From RFSX01 sp964495785 (GTDB taxonomy: Bacteria > Bacteroidota > Bacteroidia > Chitinophagales > Saprospiraceae), in contig CAZBXL010000007.1 in NCBI GenBank assembly GCA_964495785.1, positions 18,083 to 82,082 on the forward strand: 64,000 nt of DNA. Reading direction: 5' to 3'. Below the pieces are notes generated by a model that saw only the letters and a program-made list of their open reading frames with translations, was not told the origin of the DNA and ran no database searches. This document shows positions 54,826 through 63,980 of this stretch, piece after piece (position 1 is the stretch's first letter; each line of letters opens with the position of its first letter). The translations under genes and the position numbers were made by a program.

Positions 54826-57624
54826 GTGAAGCCTATTAAGATTATAATATTTGGCTTACTACTTTGTACTATATCAGAGCTATATAGTCTTAATGATGGT
54901 ATAAGATTTTATATAGAAAAAGATCTCACACAATTAGATAATCAATCTAACAATATAGAGCTCCAGAAGGACTTATTCAGACTGCTTGAGCTATGTGAGA
55001 CAAACTTTAGCTCTACCGATACCACTACTGCTAAAGTCTATAGTCAGTTAAGTAAGATGTACTTGGATAATAGAGACTTTAGTACTGCTCTTGATTACAA
55101 AAAACGAGAACTCGCAACAGCACAATATCATAATGATCTCTATAGCCTTTCTATCATCTACACAGAATTAGGTAATATTTATGGTTGGTTATCGTCTTAT
55201 TATAAATCAGAAGATAGTCACCTCAAAGCGCTTGAAGTGAAGCGTCAGATTCCAGATCATACATACGCTGATAACTATTTGGGATTATGTAAAGCCTATT
55301 ATCAGCAAGGCAAATATAATCTTCAGAAACAGTATGCCGATTATACGATCGAGGTCGCTAAGACGCCTAAGGTACTATGCGAAGCTTATGGTACTAAACT
55401 GTCAGCTCATGTAAGATTAGGCGAGATGGACGACGCTTATTCTATGCTTGATAATATCTTTAAGATTGCTCGAGAGAATGATCTGAAAGCATGCAAGGGA
55501 CAAGCATACGCTTATCAAGGATGGCTTATGCAGATGGAATTAGATAAGAAAAGAAGAAGAAAAAGAACACCATATTCTAATTACGAAGTTGAGTCATTGT
55601 ATGAAGCTATTGCACTCTATAAAAAGGGAATCAATCTGACTAAAGAATCTGATGATCAATTTGAAGATATTGGGATAGCATTTAACTATAGTTCATTGAG
55701 CAATCTATATGCTAAGGTTGGTGATTATAATAAGGCATTGGATTATTCTGAGAAGGCGATACTGGTGGCTCGTGATTTTTATAAGAAAGATTACGACCCA
55801 GGTATGGGGACTTTGTTTTCAAATTTTGCTTACAAATATCTTAGCCGCTATAATAAGAATTATCGTGCCAATCCAAACGATACCGTTACTTTAAGTTACG
55901 ATCTCAATAAGGGTATCTATTATCACCAAGAGGCGGTTAAGTGTTTTCTAAATAATCCAAAAGTGATAGACCCCATTGAGGATGTACGCCAAGCGGACCT
56001 ATACGGTATGGACCTCAAGTGGCGCTGTATCAGATCCTACAGGGATATCGCAGTGTCTTATGCACACAAGTATATATTTTGTGGTAAGCAGCGTCAGGAT
56101 CTTGTCAAAGCAGAAAAGAGTCAAAGTAAGGTCATTAATCTGATAGACATTATGCGTGAGGAAATGTCAGATCAAGATACCAAGATATTTTGGCGTAAGG
56201 ATACACGATTAAGATATGATACGGCGATTGAGTTATCAGAGATGCTGGGAGATATTAATAAGGTATTGTATTACGTTGAGAAGAGTAAGTCTATACTTTT
56301 ATTAGATGAACTGAATCACAAGGATGCATTGAAGCTTATCCCTGAGCATCTTTCCCTAAGAGAAAGAAATATGCGAGAACATATATCTGCTAATCCTGCT
56401 GATAAGCCGTATTACTATAATCTGTATAATGAGTTTTTAGATTCTTTGAAGTTAGCTTACCCAGCTTACTATACGTATAAGTTTGATACGGAGCCACCTA
56501 GTATAAGTGAGATACAGAATTCTATATTAGATGATTCTACGAGCTTAGTTTTATATCATAGGACTGCAGATAGTCTTTACACGATTAATATCACATCTAC
56601 TTCTACAGAATTATTACATCAGGCTAATCCTAAAGATTTTGATGAGCAAGTGGATACTTTATTAAGTTTAGTAGCTAACAAAGATAGTCTTGAGTATATG
56701 TCATGCTATACAAAGTTTCTCGGGCTATCACATGGACTTTATAATACACTTATAGAACCCATCGAGGATAAAAGAAAGAAGATTATAATCGTAGGAGATG
56801 GTAAGATTGATTTTATACCATTCGACTTATTGGTGTCAGATACCACTGGGGGCTATCCTCATTATATGATCTTAGATCACGTCATAGGATATTCTAATTC
56901 TGTGTCCGTACTTCGAAATAAAATCCTAAAAGCTGACAATAAATTCAATAATATGCTTATGGTCTCACCGCAGAATTTTGAAGCGATGGGTCTATCTTCG
57001 TTAACACAGAGTAAGTTAGAGATTAATACCCTCAAGCAAATTGTCAGATCTAAGGTCTTAGAAAATAGTGAAGCGTCTATTAATAACTTCATGCAGTGTA
57101 GTGAAGAATTTGACGTTATACATTTTTCATCCCATAGTGGGCTGGATAAGGAGACGAATCAGCCTTGGATAGCATTTCAAGATTCTATGATATCTCTCAA
57201 CGAAATCTATAAGTTACATCTCAATGCTTCATTGGTCTCTCTTAGTTCTTGTAAGAGCTCTGATGGTAATTATCAGTCAGGAGAAGGCATCAATAGTTTG
57301 GCGAGGGCATTTTTATTTGCTGATGCCTCTGCGGTCGTAGGTAGCTTATGGAACCTTAATGAAGTCTCAGGTTTTACTATATTTCAGGATTTTTATAAGA
57401 ATCTTAAGTCTTCAAAATCTAAACCTGAAGCACTACGTTCTGCTAAAATTGAATTTATAAAAAATAACCCTTATAAGTCTCCCTACCATTGGGCACCACT
57501 CATCTGTATAGGTAATCCTGAACCCTTACATTGTAACCTTAGCGCATCATTGCCATGGATACCCCTATCCATGATTGGTTTTTTACTACTTCTCTTCGTG
57601 GGGTACAAAATCTGGATCAGATAG
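54826..57624 (+). CDS. TPR-CHAT domain protein (caspase-like), secreted and C-terminally membrane-anchored
   Basis: 932 residues from a GTG start. An N-terminal signal-like segment (KPIKIIIFGLLLCTISELYS) precedes about 450 residues of TPR-like helices (for example DFSTALDYKKREL, GDYNKALDYSEKAI). The C-terminal third is a CHAT domain: IVGDGKIDFIPFDLL, IHFSSHSG with His766 and the likely catalytic His770, LVSLSSCKS with Cys809, GINSLARAFLFADASAVVGSLW, and YHWAPLICIG. A last membrane segment (about 909-928) ends YKIWIR. CHAT domains are caspase-related cysteine proteases, so the catalytic dyad looks intact. Predicted topology places the CHAT domain in the periplasm, the same side as the TPR part of the preceding protein 40 bp upstream. 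Confidence 0.82.
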   Translation: MKPIKIIIFGLLLCTISELYSLNDGIRFYIEKDLTQLDNQSNNIELQKDLFRLLELCETNFSSTDTTTAKVYSQLSKMYLDNRDFSTALDYKKRELATAQYHNDLYSLSIIYTELGNIYGWLSSYYKSEDSHLKALEVKRQIPDHTYADNYLGLCKAYYQQGKYNLQKQYADYTIEVAKTPKVLCEAYGTKLSAHVRLGEMDDAYSMLDNIFKIARENDLKACKGQAYAYQGWLMQMELDKKRRRKRTPYSNYEVESLYEAIALYKKGINLTKESDDQFEDIGIAFNYSSLSNLYAKVGDYNKALDYSEKAILVARDFYKKDYDPGMGTLFSNFAYKYLSRYNKNYRANPNDTVTLSYDLNKGIYYHQEAVKCFLNNPKVIDPIEDVRQADLYGMDLKWRCIRSYRDIAVSYAHKYIFCGKQRQDLVKAEKSQSKVINLIDIMREEMSDQDTKIFWRKDTRLRYDTAIELSEMLGDINKVLYYVEKSKSILLLDELNHKDALKLIPEHLSLRERNMREHISANPADKPYYYNLYNEFLDSLKLAYPAYYTYKFDTEPPSISEIQNSILDDSTSLVLYHRTADSLYTINITSTSTELLHQANPKDFDEQVDTLLSLVANKDSLEYMSCYTKFLGLSHGLYNTLIEPIEDKRKKIIIVGDGKIDFIPFDLLVSDTTGGYPHYMILDHVIGYSNSVSVLRNKILKADNKFNNMLMVSPQNFEAMGLSSLTQSKLEINTLKQIVRSKVLENSEASINNFMQCSEEFDVIHFSSHSGLDKETNQPWIAFQDSMISLNEIYKLHLNASLVSLSSCKSSDGNYQSGEGINSLARAFLFADASAVVGSLWNLNEVSGFTIFQDFYKNLKSSKSKPEALRSAKIEFIKNNPYKSPYHWAPLICIGNPEPLHCNLSASLPWIPLSMIGFLLLLFVGYKIWIR

Positions 57625-57694
57625 ATATATTTTTCTTGAAGTTATAAATCCTATTTTTACAATTTATTAATGGTAAGAATTGGAGTAATAGTTT

Positions 57695-58885
57695 ATGCCT
57701 GACTTTCTGATCCTACATATCGTATTCTGGTCCTCCGCTGTATTGTTATTGTGGAGCTACGTAGCTTATCCCTTACTGATGCATATCTGTTCACAATCCT
57801 ATAACGAGAATGCGATAAGGTATAATTCAAAAGATGCATTGCCGAGAGTGACAGTTCTTATGTCTGTCTATAATGAAGAAAAATACATCGAGGAAAAAAT
57901 ATCAACACTATTAAGCCAAAATTACGATGGACAACTTGAGATATATATCGGTTCAGATGATTCCTCTGATAAGACTAATGAAATCGTTGAACAGATTGCT
58001 CAACAAAATGATAAGCTTCATTTTATTCATTTCGAAAAAAGAAGAGGTAAGCCATCAGTTATAAATGACCTACATGAACTCATACAAAATGATTTTAGTA
58101 AAAAACATATCTATGTCCTGACTGATGCCAATGTTATGTTGGCGCCTAATGTCATAAGTATAATAGTCAGTCACTTCAAGAATGAAGCTATCGGTCTTGT
58201 AGACGCTCATATGACTTACTCTGGTGTAAGGGATGAAGGTATATCCACTTCAGAAAATACATATCTCAACGGAGAAGTTAAGTTGAAACATAACGAAAGT
58301 AAAGTGACCAAAAAAATGATTGGCCCATTCGGTGGTTGTTATGCTTTGAGATCAGAATTATACATCTCTATTCCGAGTCATTTCCTTGTCGACGATTTTT
58401 ATTTAGCTATGAATGTATTTTCTGAAGGCTATCTTGCCATTAACGATTTATCAGCAATTTGTAGAGAGCCTGTAACTCATCATTTGCTACAAGAATATGG
58501 ACGGAAGAAAAGAATCGCAGCAGGTAATTTTCAGAATCTCTTTCACTACGTACATTTATTCAATCCTTTGACTAAACTTGGATTGTCCCTCATTTCTCAT
58601 AAGCTCATCAGGTGGATAGGGCCTTTTTTGATACTGCTTATTATAGGCAGTTGTATCCTATTAGCAGCTAAGTCATCGGCTTTTTATTTTTATATACTTC
58701 TTGCTATTATTATCTGGGCAGTACTTATTCCAATGATGGACTTTGTTCTGAGTAAACTTAAGATCAACGTAGGACTACTAAGAAGCATTAGCTACTTCAA
58801 CCTTATGAACGTGGCATTACTTGCGGGATTCTTTAAGTATATCTCCGGTGTAAAGGAAGGTACATGGAATAGGACAGAAAGATAG
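57695..58885 (+). CDS. Family 2 glycosyltransferase, membrane-bound
   Basis: 396 residues: an N-terminal membrane segment (about 7-30), a GT-A domain with VTVLMSVYNEEKYI, GSDDSSDKT and the DxD-like TDANV (about 145), then FGGCYALRSE, the acceptor-side DDFYLAM, and RKKRIAAGNFQN in place of the QxxRW motif. Three or four membrane segments occupy about 295-385. It transfers a sugar from a nucleotide donor to a lipid or growing polysaccharide at the inner membrane; the product is unknown. It starts 70 bp after the CHAT gene with no terminator between, so cotranscription is possible. Confidence 0.88.
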   Translation: MPDFLILHIVFWSSAVLLLWSYVAYPLLMHICSQSYNENAIRYNSKDALPRVTVLMSVYNEEKYIEEKISTLLSQNYDGQLEIYIGSDDSSDKTNEIVEQIAQQNDKLHFIHFEKRRGKPSVINDLHELIQNDFSKKHIYVLTDANVMLAPNVISIIVSHFKNEAIGLVDAHMTYSGVRDEGISTSENTYLNGEVKLKHNESKVTKKMIGPFGGCYALRSELYISIPSHFLVDDFYLAMNVFSEGYLAINDLSAICREPVTHHLLQEYGRKKRIAAGNFQNLFHYVHLFNPLTKLGLSLISHKLIRWIGPFLILLIIGSCILLAAKSSAFYFYILLAIIIWAVLIPMMDFVLSKLKINVGLLRSISYFNLMNVALLAGFFKYISGVKEGTWNRTER

Positions 58886-58978
58886 TAGAATAGTGATATC
58901 GCCAGAACTGTGATGATAGAAATCATTTGCCTAAGAAGATTGCAAGGCATTAGCTATTGATGACTAAATCATTAATAA

Positions 58979-61258
58979 TTAATCATTTTCTAATATCTGC
59001 AATCTGGCATATTGTAGCATAATTCTTTTCTCAGGACTATCTATAGCATTGCTGAATTTTATAGTTGCAACATTCCGCTCATCGATGCTTAAGACTTCTC
59101 CTTGTCCAAACTTGAGGTGTAATATTTTCTGGCCGACTTTTATTTCAGAAGCTGGACTTGGTTTGAAGTCACTTGCATCCACATTAAGCCCTTTAGGTTT
59201 ATTGCTTCCCAGTCGCTTAAGGTTACCCAGTTTTTTTGGAGCACCAAATTCTGGTTTCGCCTTCATTGTGATATTCGCTTCTATAATATCATCAGATATC
59301 TCATCCAGAAATCGACTCGGATCATTAAATCGAACATTTCCGTATTGGTATCTACTATTAGCAAATGATAAACTTATAAACTCTTCTGCTCGAGTTATAG
59401 CCACATAGAATAGTCGACGTTCTTCTTCTAACTGGTCAGGTGAGGATAATGACATATAAGATGGAAATAGATTTTCTTCCATTCCCACTACAAATACAGA
59501 CTTATATTCTAATCCTTTGGCTGCGTGTACAGACATCATGGTTACTGAGTCTACATTCTCCTCTTTCTTATCTTGATCTGTCATCAGCGAGATCGTCTGT
59601 AAGAAATTAGCCAATGTTCTTTCTTGCTTATTGATGTCTTCTCCTTCCTCTAATATATCATCTTCTGTAAATTCTTGGACGCCATCTAATAGTGCATTAA
59701 TGTTATCTATCCTGGCTTGACTCTCAAGCGAATTCTCAGCTTTCAGTAAGTCTACGATACCAGATTTCTTGACGATGTAGAGGGCTGTCTTGTAGGCATC
59801 GGCTGTCTTAGCCTTCTCTTGACATGCCTTTACGATATTGACGAATTGTCCCACAGAAGCTTTGGCTCTACCAGAGAACTCTATGCTGCTTAGGCATTGC
59901 CACATAGATACCTCATTGTCATCTGCTATCTTTATAATCTTACCGATGGTAGTCTGCCCGATGCCTCTCTTAGGATAATTAATAACTCTCTTGAGGGCTT
60001 CGTCATCTTTATGATTGACAGCGAGTCTCATATAGGCAATTATATCTTTGACTTCCTTACGCTGGTAGAAACTGATACCACCATAGATTTTATAAGCTAT
60101 GTTATTACGTCTCAGATACTCTTCAAATATTCTTGATTGAGCATTTGTTCTATAGAGTATAGCGATATCTTTATTGGCTAAGTTGTATCTATTTTTCTGT
60201 TCTATAATCTTATCCGCTACGAGTTTGCCCTCCTCGTTTTCGGTCATGGCTTTAGTCAGCTTGATCTTATGTCCTCCATCATTTTCAGTCCAGATTTTTT
60301 TCTGGATTTGTCGAGTATTGTAGTTAATGATCTCATTAGCCGCTTGTACGATAAAATTTGTCGATCTATAGTTCTGCTCTAGCTTAAAAGTTTTTACATC
60401 AGGAAAATCTTGCTCAAACTGTAAGATATTCTCAATCGTTGCTCCTCTAAATGAGTAGATACTCTGAGCATCATCACCGACTATGCAGATGTTGTTTGTG
60501 CTACCATTATAGATGGTAAATAGTTTGAGAATCTCATACTGTAAGAAGTTAGTATCTTGAAACTCATCTACCATGAGATATTTGAATTGGCTCTGATACT
60601 TCTCTCTTATGTTATCTGGATTAGTATATAGAAGTTTGAATGTCTGTAATAATAAGTCATCGAAATCCATAGCACCAGCACGTAGGCACTTAGCGACATA
60701 CTTTTCATATATCTTATGTGTCATAGGTCGCCTGTTCATCTGATCTGCCATCAGTAGTTCTTCATTGACACCATATTGCTTAGGGGTTATGAGATTACTT
60801 TTGGCACTTGAGATTCTGCTTCTAAGAGCTCCTACATTATATTCTTTCGGATTAAGGCTTAGAGATTTGATTATTTCTTTGAGTACGCTTTTACTATCAT
60901 CGGTATCATATATGGTGAAGTCATTAGGATAACCTATCCTATGGGCTTCTACTCTAAGAATTCTCGAAAAAATTGAGTGAAATGTACCTGCCCATACTTT
61001 ATATGCAGATTGGCCTACCTCATTCTCTATTCTGGCCTTCATCTCCTTAGCTGCTTTGTTAGTGAAAGTCAAGGCGAGTATCTGCCATGGCGCTACACCC
61101 ATATTAATAAGATGTGCTATCCTAAATGTCAAGACTCTGGTCTTACCTGATCCCGGGCCTGCTATAACCATAACTGGGCCTTCTAATGTGGTGACGGCCT
61201 GTCGTTGTATATCATTAAGATCGTTAAGGTAGCTGTAGGATAATTCAGAATTCTGCAT
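58979..61258 (-). CDS. pcrA: Superfamily 1 DNA helicase, PcrA/UvrD type
   Basis: 759 residues. Motifs: Walker A AGPGSGKT (Lys39), Ia (TFTNKAAKEM), II VDEFQDTN, III GDDAQSIYSFRGA, IV LEQNYRST, V VHAAKGLEYKSVFV and VI YVAITRAEE. The C-terminal 60 residues form a Tudor-like module (VGQKILHLKFGQGEVLSID) typical of PcrA. It unwinds DNA 3'-5' in nucleotide excision repair, mismatch repair and clearing of replication blocks. It stands alone on the minus strand, convergent with the glycosyltransferase gene; no strong terminator is seen in 58886-58978. Confidence 0.93.
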   Translation of the reverse strand: MQNSELSYSYLNDLNDIQRQAVTTLEGPVMVIAGPGSGKTRVLTFRIAHLINMGVAPWQILALTFTNKAAKEMKARIENEVGQSAYKVWAGTFHSIFSRILRVEAHRIGYPNDFTIYDTDDSKSVLKEIIKSLSLNPKEYNVGALRSRISSAKSNLITPKQYGVNEELLMADQMNRRPMTHKIYEKYVAKCLRAGAMDFDDLLLQTFKLLYTNPDNIREKYQSQFKYLMVDEFQDTNFLQYEILKLFTIYNGSTNNICIVGDDAQSIYSFRGATIENILQFEQDFPDVKTFKLEQNYRSTNFIVQAANEIINYNTRQIQKKIWTENDGGHKIKLTKAMTENEEGKLVADKIIEQKNRYNLANKDIAILYRTNAQSRIFEEYLRRNNIAYKIYGGISFYQRKEVKDIIAYMRLAVNHKDDEALKRVINYPKRGIGQTTIGKIIKIADDNEVSMWQCLSSIEFSGRAKASVGQFVNIVKACQEKAKTADAYKTALYIVKKSGIVDLLKAENSLESQARIDNINALLDGVQEFTEDDILEEGEDINKQERTLANFLQTISLMTDQDKKEENVDSVTMMSVHAAKGLEYKSVFVVGMEENLFPSYMSLSSPDQLEEERRLFYVAITRAEEFISLSFANSRYQYGNVRFNDPSRFLDEISDDIIEANITMKAKPEFGAPKKLGNLKRLGSNKPKGLNVDASDFKPSPASEIKVGQKILHLKFGQGEVLSIDERNVATIKFSNAIDSPEKRIMLQYARLQILEND

Positions 61259-61379
61259 TATGTAAAGTTCGCTATTTTATATTAATTGAATATAACATAT
61301 GAATAAGCATCTGTCATTTTTCTTTCTATCTAATAAGATGCTCTGACTTGCATTATTTTTTTACTACTTTGAATTCTAT

Positions 61380-62087
61380 ATGAGTATAGCCGCCGCTTTC
61401 AGTGATTTTATATCTTTTCTTAAGCAACCTCGATATGCCTACAAGTCGGATCAGCCTCTTGATTTTAGTACTGCGACTCTCATGTATGTCTTTCTTTTTT
61501 TTACAATCATATTTATTTCTTCTCCCTTGCTATATTTTGTTGGAGTAGAGAATATGCAGCACTCAGTAGATGAGCTGATGAAAAATTACCCCATATGGGT
61601 GTTTGCCTTATTAACTGTGGTGGGAGCTCCTGTTATGGAAGAATTAATTTTTAGGTGGCATCTCAGAAGACCTGTTGTTTTAATATGGTCTATAGCTATT
61701 GCAATCTGTGGTGGATTGGGTTTCGCTTATCAGTCTGGGAAGATGATGTTTTGGCCCTTTATTATTATGATTGTTTTTATCATTGCGCTTGCTGCTTTAT
61801 TAAGCAGTTCTGGACAGGTACAGAGGTTTCTTTCAGATTTATACAGAAAGTATTTTTCATTTATCTTTTACATGACTGTACTCATATTTGCTTTTGCACA
61901 TTTGAGTAATTTTTCTAAAGTCGATAACTGGTATATCACACCTATATTAGTGCTCCCACAAGCTTTGATAGCTCTATTCTTAGGATATATTCGAGTTAGA
62001 AATAATATTTTTTGGAGTATATATTTTCATGCATTTCACAATATGATACCTACAGTCCTGTTTTTATTCATGCCTGAACAGATGTAA
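61380..62087 (+). CDS. CPBP family intramembrane metalloprotease
   Basis: 235 residues with about six membrane segments. Motifs of the CPBP (Rce1/CAAX-type) family: MEELIFRW (Glu87, Glu88, Arg92), FAFAHLSN (His174) and FHAFHNM (His217, His220, Asn221). Members cleave or process membrane proteins, and some give bacteriocin immunity; the role here is unknown. The gene is divergent from pcrA and upstream of lspA, separated by 134 bp. Confidence 0.85.
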   Translation: MSIAAAFSDFISFLKQPRYAYKSDQPLDFSTATLMYVFLFFTIIFISSPLLYFVGVENMQHSVDELMKNYPIWVFALLTVVGAPVMEELIFRWHLRRPVVLIWSIAIAICGGLGFAYQSGKMMFWPFIIMIVFIIALAALLSSSGQVQRFLSDLYRKYFSFIFYMTVLIFAFAHLSNFSKVDNWYITPILVLPQALIALFLGYIRVRNNIFWSIYFHAFHNMIPTVLFLFMPEQM

Positions 62088-62221
62088 GAGCACAATATCA
62101 TACGGCTTATAACAGATCAAGTATATATAATCACTTCATTTGTCTATAAGTCCTTAGAATTGTGTTTAGATAACTTTACTTTTACATCGCATGATAGAAT
62201 TTTTAATCCTAACGTAATTTC

Positions 62222-62887
62222 TTGAAAAAATCCTACTTTCTTGTTTTCCTAATAGTCGTTGTTCTAATCATAGATCAGGTATCCAAAGTCTATATCAAGT
62301 TAAATTTTCCTTTGTATGGAGGTTTCAATATTCTTGGCTTAGACTGGGCTCGTATCTATTTCATTGAGAATGATGGTATGGCTTTCGGACTTCAATTTGG
62401 TGGTGATATAGGTAAGTATATTCTTAGTATTTTCAGGATTTTCATGGTTGGATTTCTTATTTATTTTCTGAAATCAATTATCAGATCTAAAGAATCATTC
62501 GGCTTGCAGATAAGCTTTGCTCTAATTATAGCAGGAGCTATAGGTAACATCATCGATAGTGCTTTCTATGGTCTTATTTTTTCTGATTCGTCTCCACATA
62601 GTCGCAATATCGCAGAGTTTATGCCGGAGGGTGGGGGATATGAAGGCTTTCTTCAGGGAAAAGTTGTAGACATGTTCCACTTTCCTATGATAAATAGTCG
62701 ATTTCCTGATTGGCTACCTGTATGGGGAGGAGATGCTTTTTCTTTCTTCAGACCAGTATTTAATGTAGCAGATTCCTCTATTTCTATAGGTGTTGTGATG
62801 ATCTTATTGTTTTATAGATCATTCTTTATTGCTAAGAAAGAAGATGACGAAGAACCTGTAGATAGGTCAATAGAAGTAGTAGAATAA
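62222..62887 (+). CDS. lspA: Lipoprotein signal peptidase (signal peptidase II)
   Basis: 221 residues from a TTG start, chosen because it begins MKKSYFLVFLIVVVLIIDQ at the first membrane segment, as in the family, and no ATG lies nearby. Catalytic Asp112 (AIGNIID) and Asp184 (FNVADSSI) are both present. A segment of about 50 residues between these motifs (about 118-170, SDSSPHSRNIAEFMPEGGGY) and an acidic C-terminal tail make it longer than the usual 160. It removes lipoprotein signal peptides at the inner membrane, such as that of the OmpA lipoprotein at 40492. Confidence 0.93.
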   Translation: MKKSYFLVFLIVVVLIIDQVSKVYIKLNFPLYGGFNILGLDWARIYFIENDGMAFGLQFGGDIGKYILSIFRIFMVGFLIYFLKSIIRSKESFGLQISFALIIAGAIGNIIDSAFYGLIFSDSSPHSRNIAEFMPEGGGYEGFLQGKVVDMFHFPMINSRFPDWLPVWGGDAFSFFRPVFNVADSSISIGVVMILLFYRSFFIAKKEDDEEPVDRSIEVVE

Positions 62888-63095
62888 AAATAGTCCTGTA
62901 TTCTTCTAATCAACTAAAGAGGTAGGATTTAACCTCTGTCATTTAATTGATCGCTGGCTTGAGTCATCAGAATCGGACAGCTCTTGTGGTGCAAATTTTT
63001 ACAAATAAGATGATAGTATTTAGGATTTCCTATACCCCAATTTTGTAGTCATGGCGCAATGTTGCACCATGAGGTAGATAAGATGAAAAGCCGTA

Positions 63096-63401
63096 TTATC
63101 TTCCTAAGAAGTTGTTGACAGCTCTTTCGGCTTTAGCCACTATATCATAATTAATAGAATAATGCATGAACTTTCCATCTTTAGTACAAGAAACAACGCC
63201 AGCAAGCTTAAGTAAGCTTAGATGCTGAGATGTAACGGATTGTTCGATGTTGAGGCTACTGTAGATTTTATTGACATTTATGACTCCTTGAGTGTCTATG
63301 TATTCAAGAATTTTTAATCTCAATGGATGTGCCAACGCTTTTACTAAGGTAGCGGAATATTGCAGTTTATCAAACTGGAATCTAACCGTAGTTTTCTTCA
63401 T
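63096..63401 (-). CDS. ArsR-type winged-helix transcriptional regulator (copy 1)
   Basis: 101 residues. Winged-helix DNA-binding domain with ALAHPLRLKILEYI, recognition helix SVTSQHLSLLKLAGVV and wing TKDGKFMHYSIN. The only Cys (VVSC) is not part of an arsenic or metal-binding CxC motif, so it may sense something other than a metal. It is paralogous to the next gene on the same strand (shared 'LEQSV.SQHL..L..AGVV' and 'GKF..YS' features). Its target is unknown. Confidence 0.85.
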   Translation of the reverse strand: MKKTTVRFQFDKLQYSATLVKALAHPLRLKILEYIDTQGVINVNKIYSSLNIEQSVTSQHLSLLKLAGVVSCTKDGKFMHYSINYDIVAKAERAVNNFLGR

Positions 63402-63514
63402 TAGTTCGTGTAGTTTTTCTTATTCTGTTAAAGACCCGACGCCAAAGATGAAGAATTATTTTCAGTAAAAGAAGTAATATTATAAAAAAATCTAATTTGT
63501 TAACTCCTTATTAC

Positions 63515-63526
63515 TATACATGTATA
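63515..63526. promoter_or_regulatory. Palindrome TATACATGTATA, candidate ArsR operator
   Basis: Perfect 12-bp inverted repeat in the space between the two ArsR-type genes, 114 bp upstream of the start of the copy at 63401. Such sites are typical binding targets for dimeric winged-helix repressors. Confidence 0.4.
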
Positions 63527-63530
63527 TATG

Positions 63531-63567
63531 TAAAAAGATGCTAATCTATAAAGTTTAGCATCTTTTA
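63531..63567 (-). terminator. Rho-independent terminator
   Basis: Stem AAAAGATGCTAA/TTAGCATCTTTT, loop TCTATAAAGT or its complement. A T run follows on the minus strand, ending the gene at 63642. Confidence 0.85.
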
Positions 63568-63641
63568 AGTTGATAATCTTTAGGATAATCAACTATGAGG
63601 ACCAAGAATTTAGAAAAAAATATTACCCTGTTAAGGTTTTT

Positions 63642-63980
63642 TTATCCAGCTAAGTCTTCAACGAGTTTTGATATTTGATCAAGACGGTCAGTATCTAATG
63701 AGTAGTAGATAAATTTCCCCTGTCTTTCAGTCAATACAACCCCAGCTCTTCTTAATATAGCTAAGTGTTGAGATGCTACTGATTGCTCTAATCTTAATTT
63801 GATGTAGATATCAGTTACTGTCATCGTCTGACTTTCCTCCAACAGATCTATTATTCGTTGGCGTAGTTTGTGATTAACGGCTCTTAGGACTAAAACTGCT
63901 TTACGCAAGTCTGCATAGTCCAACCTTATCTCACCACTACCTTTCTTCAGGGTAACAGTCTCGTTCTTTTTATTTCTCAT
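63642..63980 (-). CDS. ArsR-type winged-helix transcriptional regulator (copy 2)
   Basis: 112 residues. Helix-turn-helix and wing are clear: AVNHKLRQRIIDLLE, SVASQHLAILRRAGVV and RQGKFIYYSLD. The protein has no cysteine, so it does not use the classical ArsR metal site. The N-terminal extension (MRNKKNETVTLKKGSGE) is basic. Only 20 bp upstream of its start are in the window, so its promoter is not visible. Confidence 0.85.
   Translation of the reverse strand: MRNKKNETVTLKKGSGEIRLDYADLRKAVLVLRAVNHKLRQRIIDLLEESQTMTVTDIYIKLRLEQSVASQHLAILRRAGVVLTERQGKFIYYSLDTDRLDQISKLVEDLAG

Noticed and set aside
53509..57624. A type III-E CRISPR (Craspase) locus, because of the sigma factor and TPR-CHAT genes
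   Set aside because: No gRAMP-type effector, no Csx30-like gene and no repeat-spacer array; the CHAT protein has a signal peptide.
62918..62937. Terminator after lspA (AGAGGT/ACCTCT hairpin)
   Set aside because: Only a 6-bp stem with an 8-nt loop and no T run.
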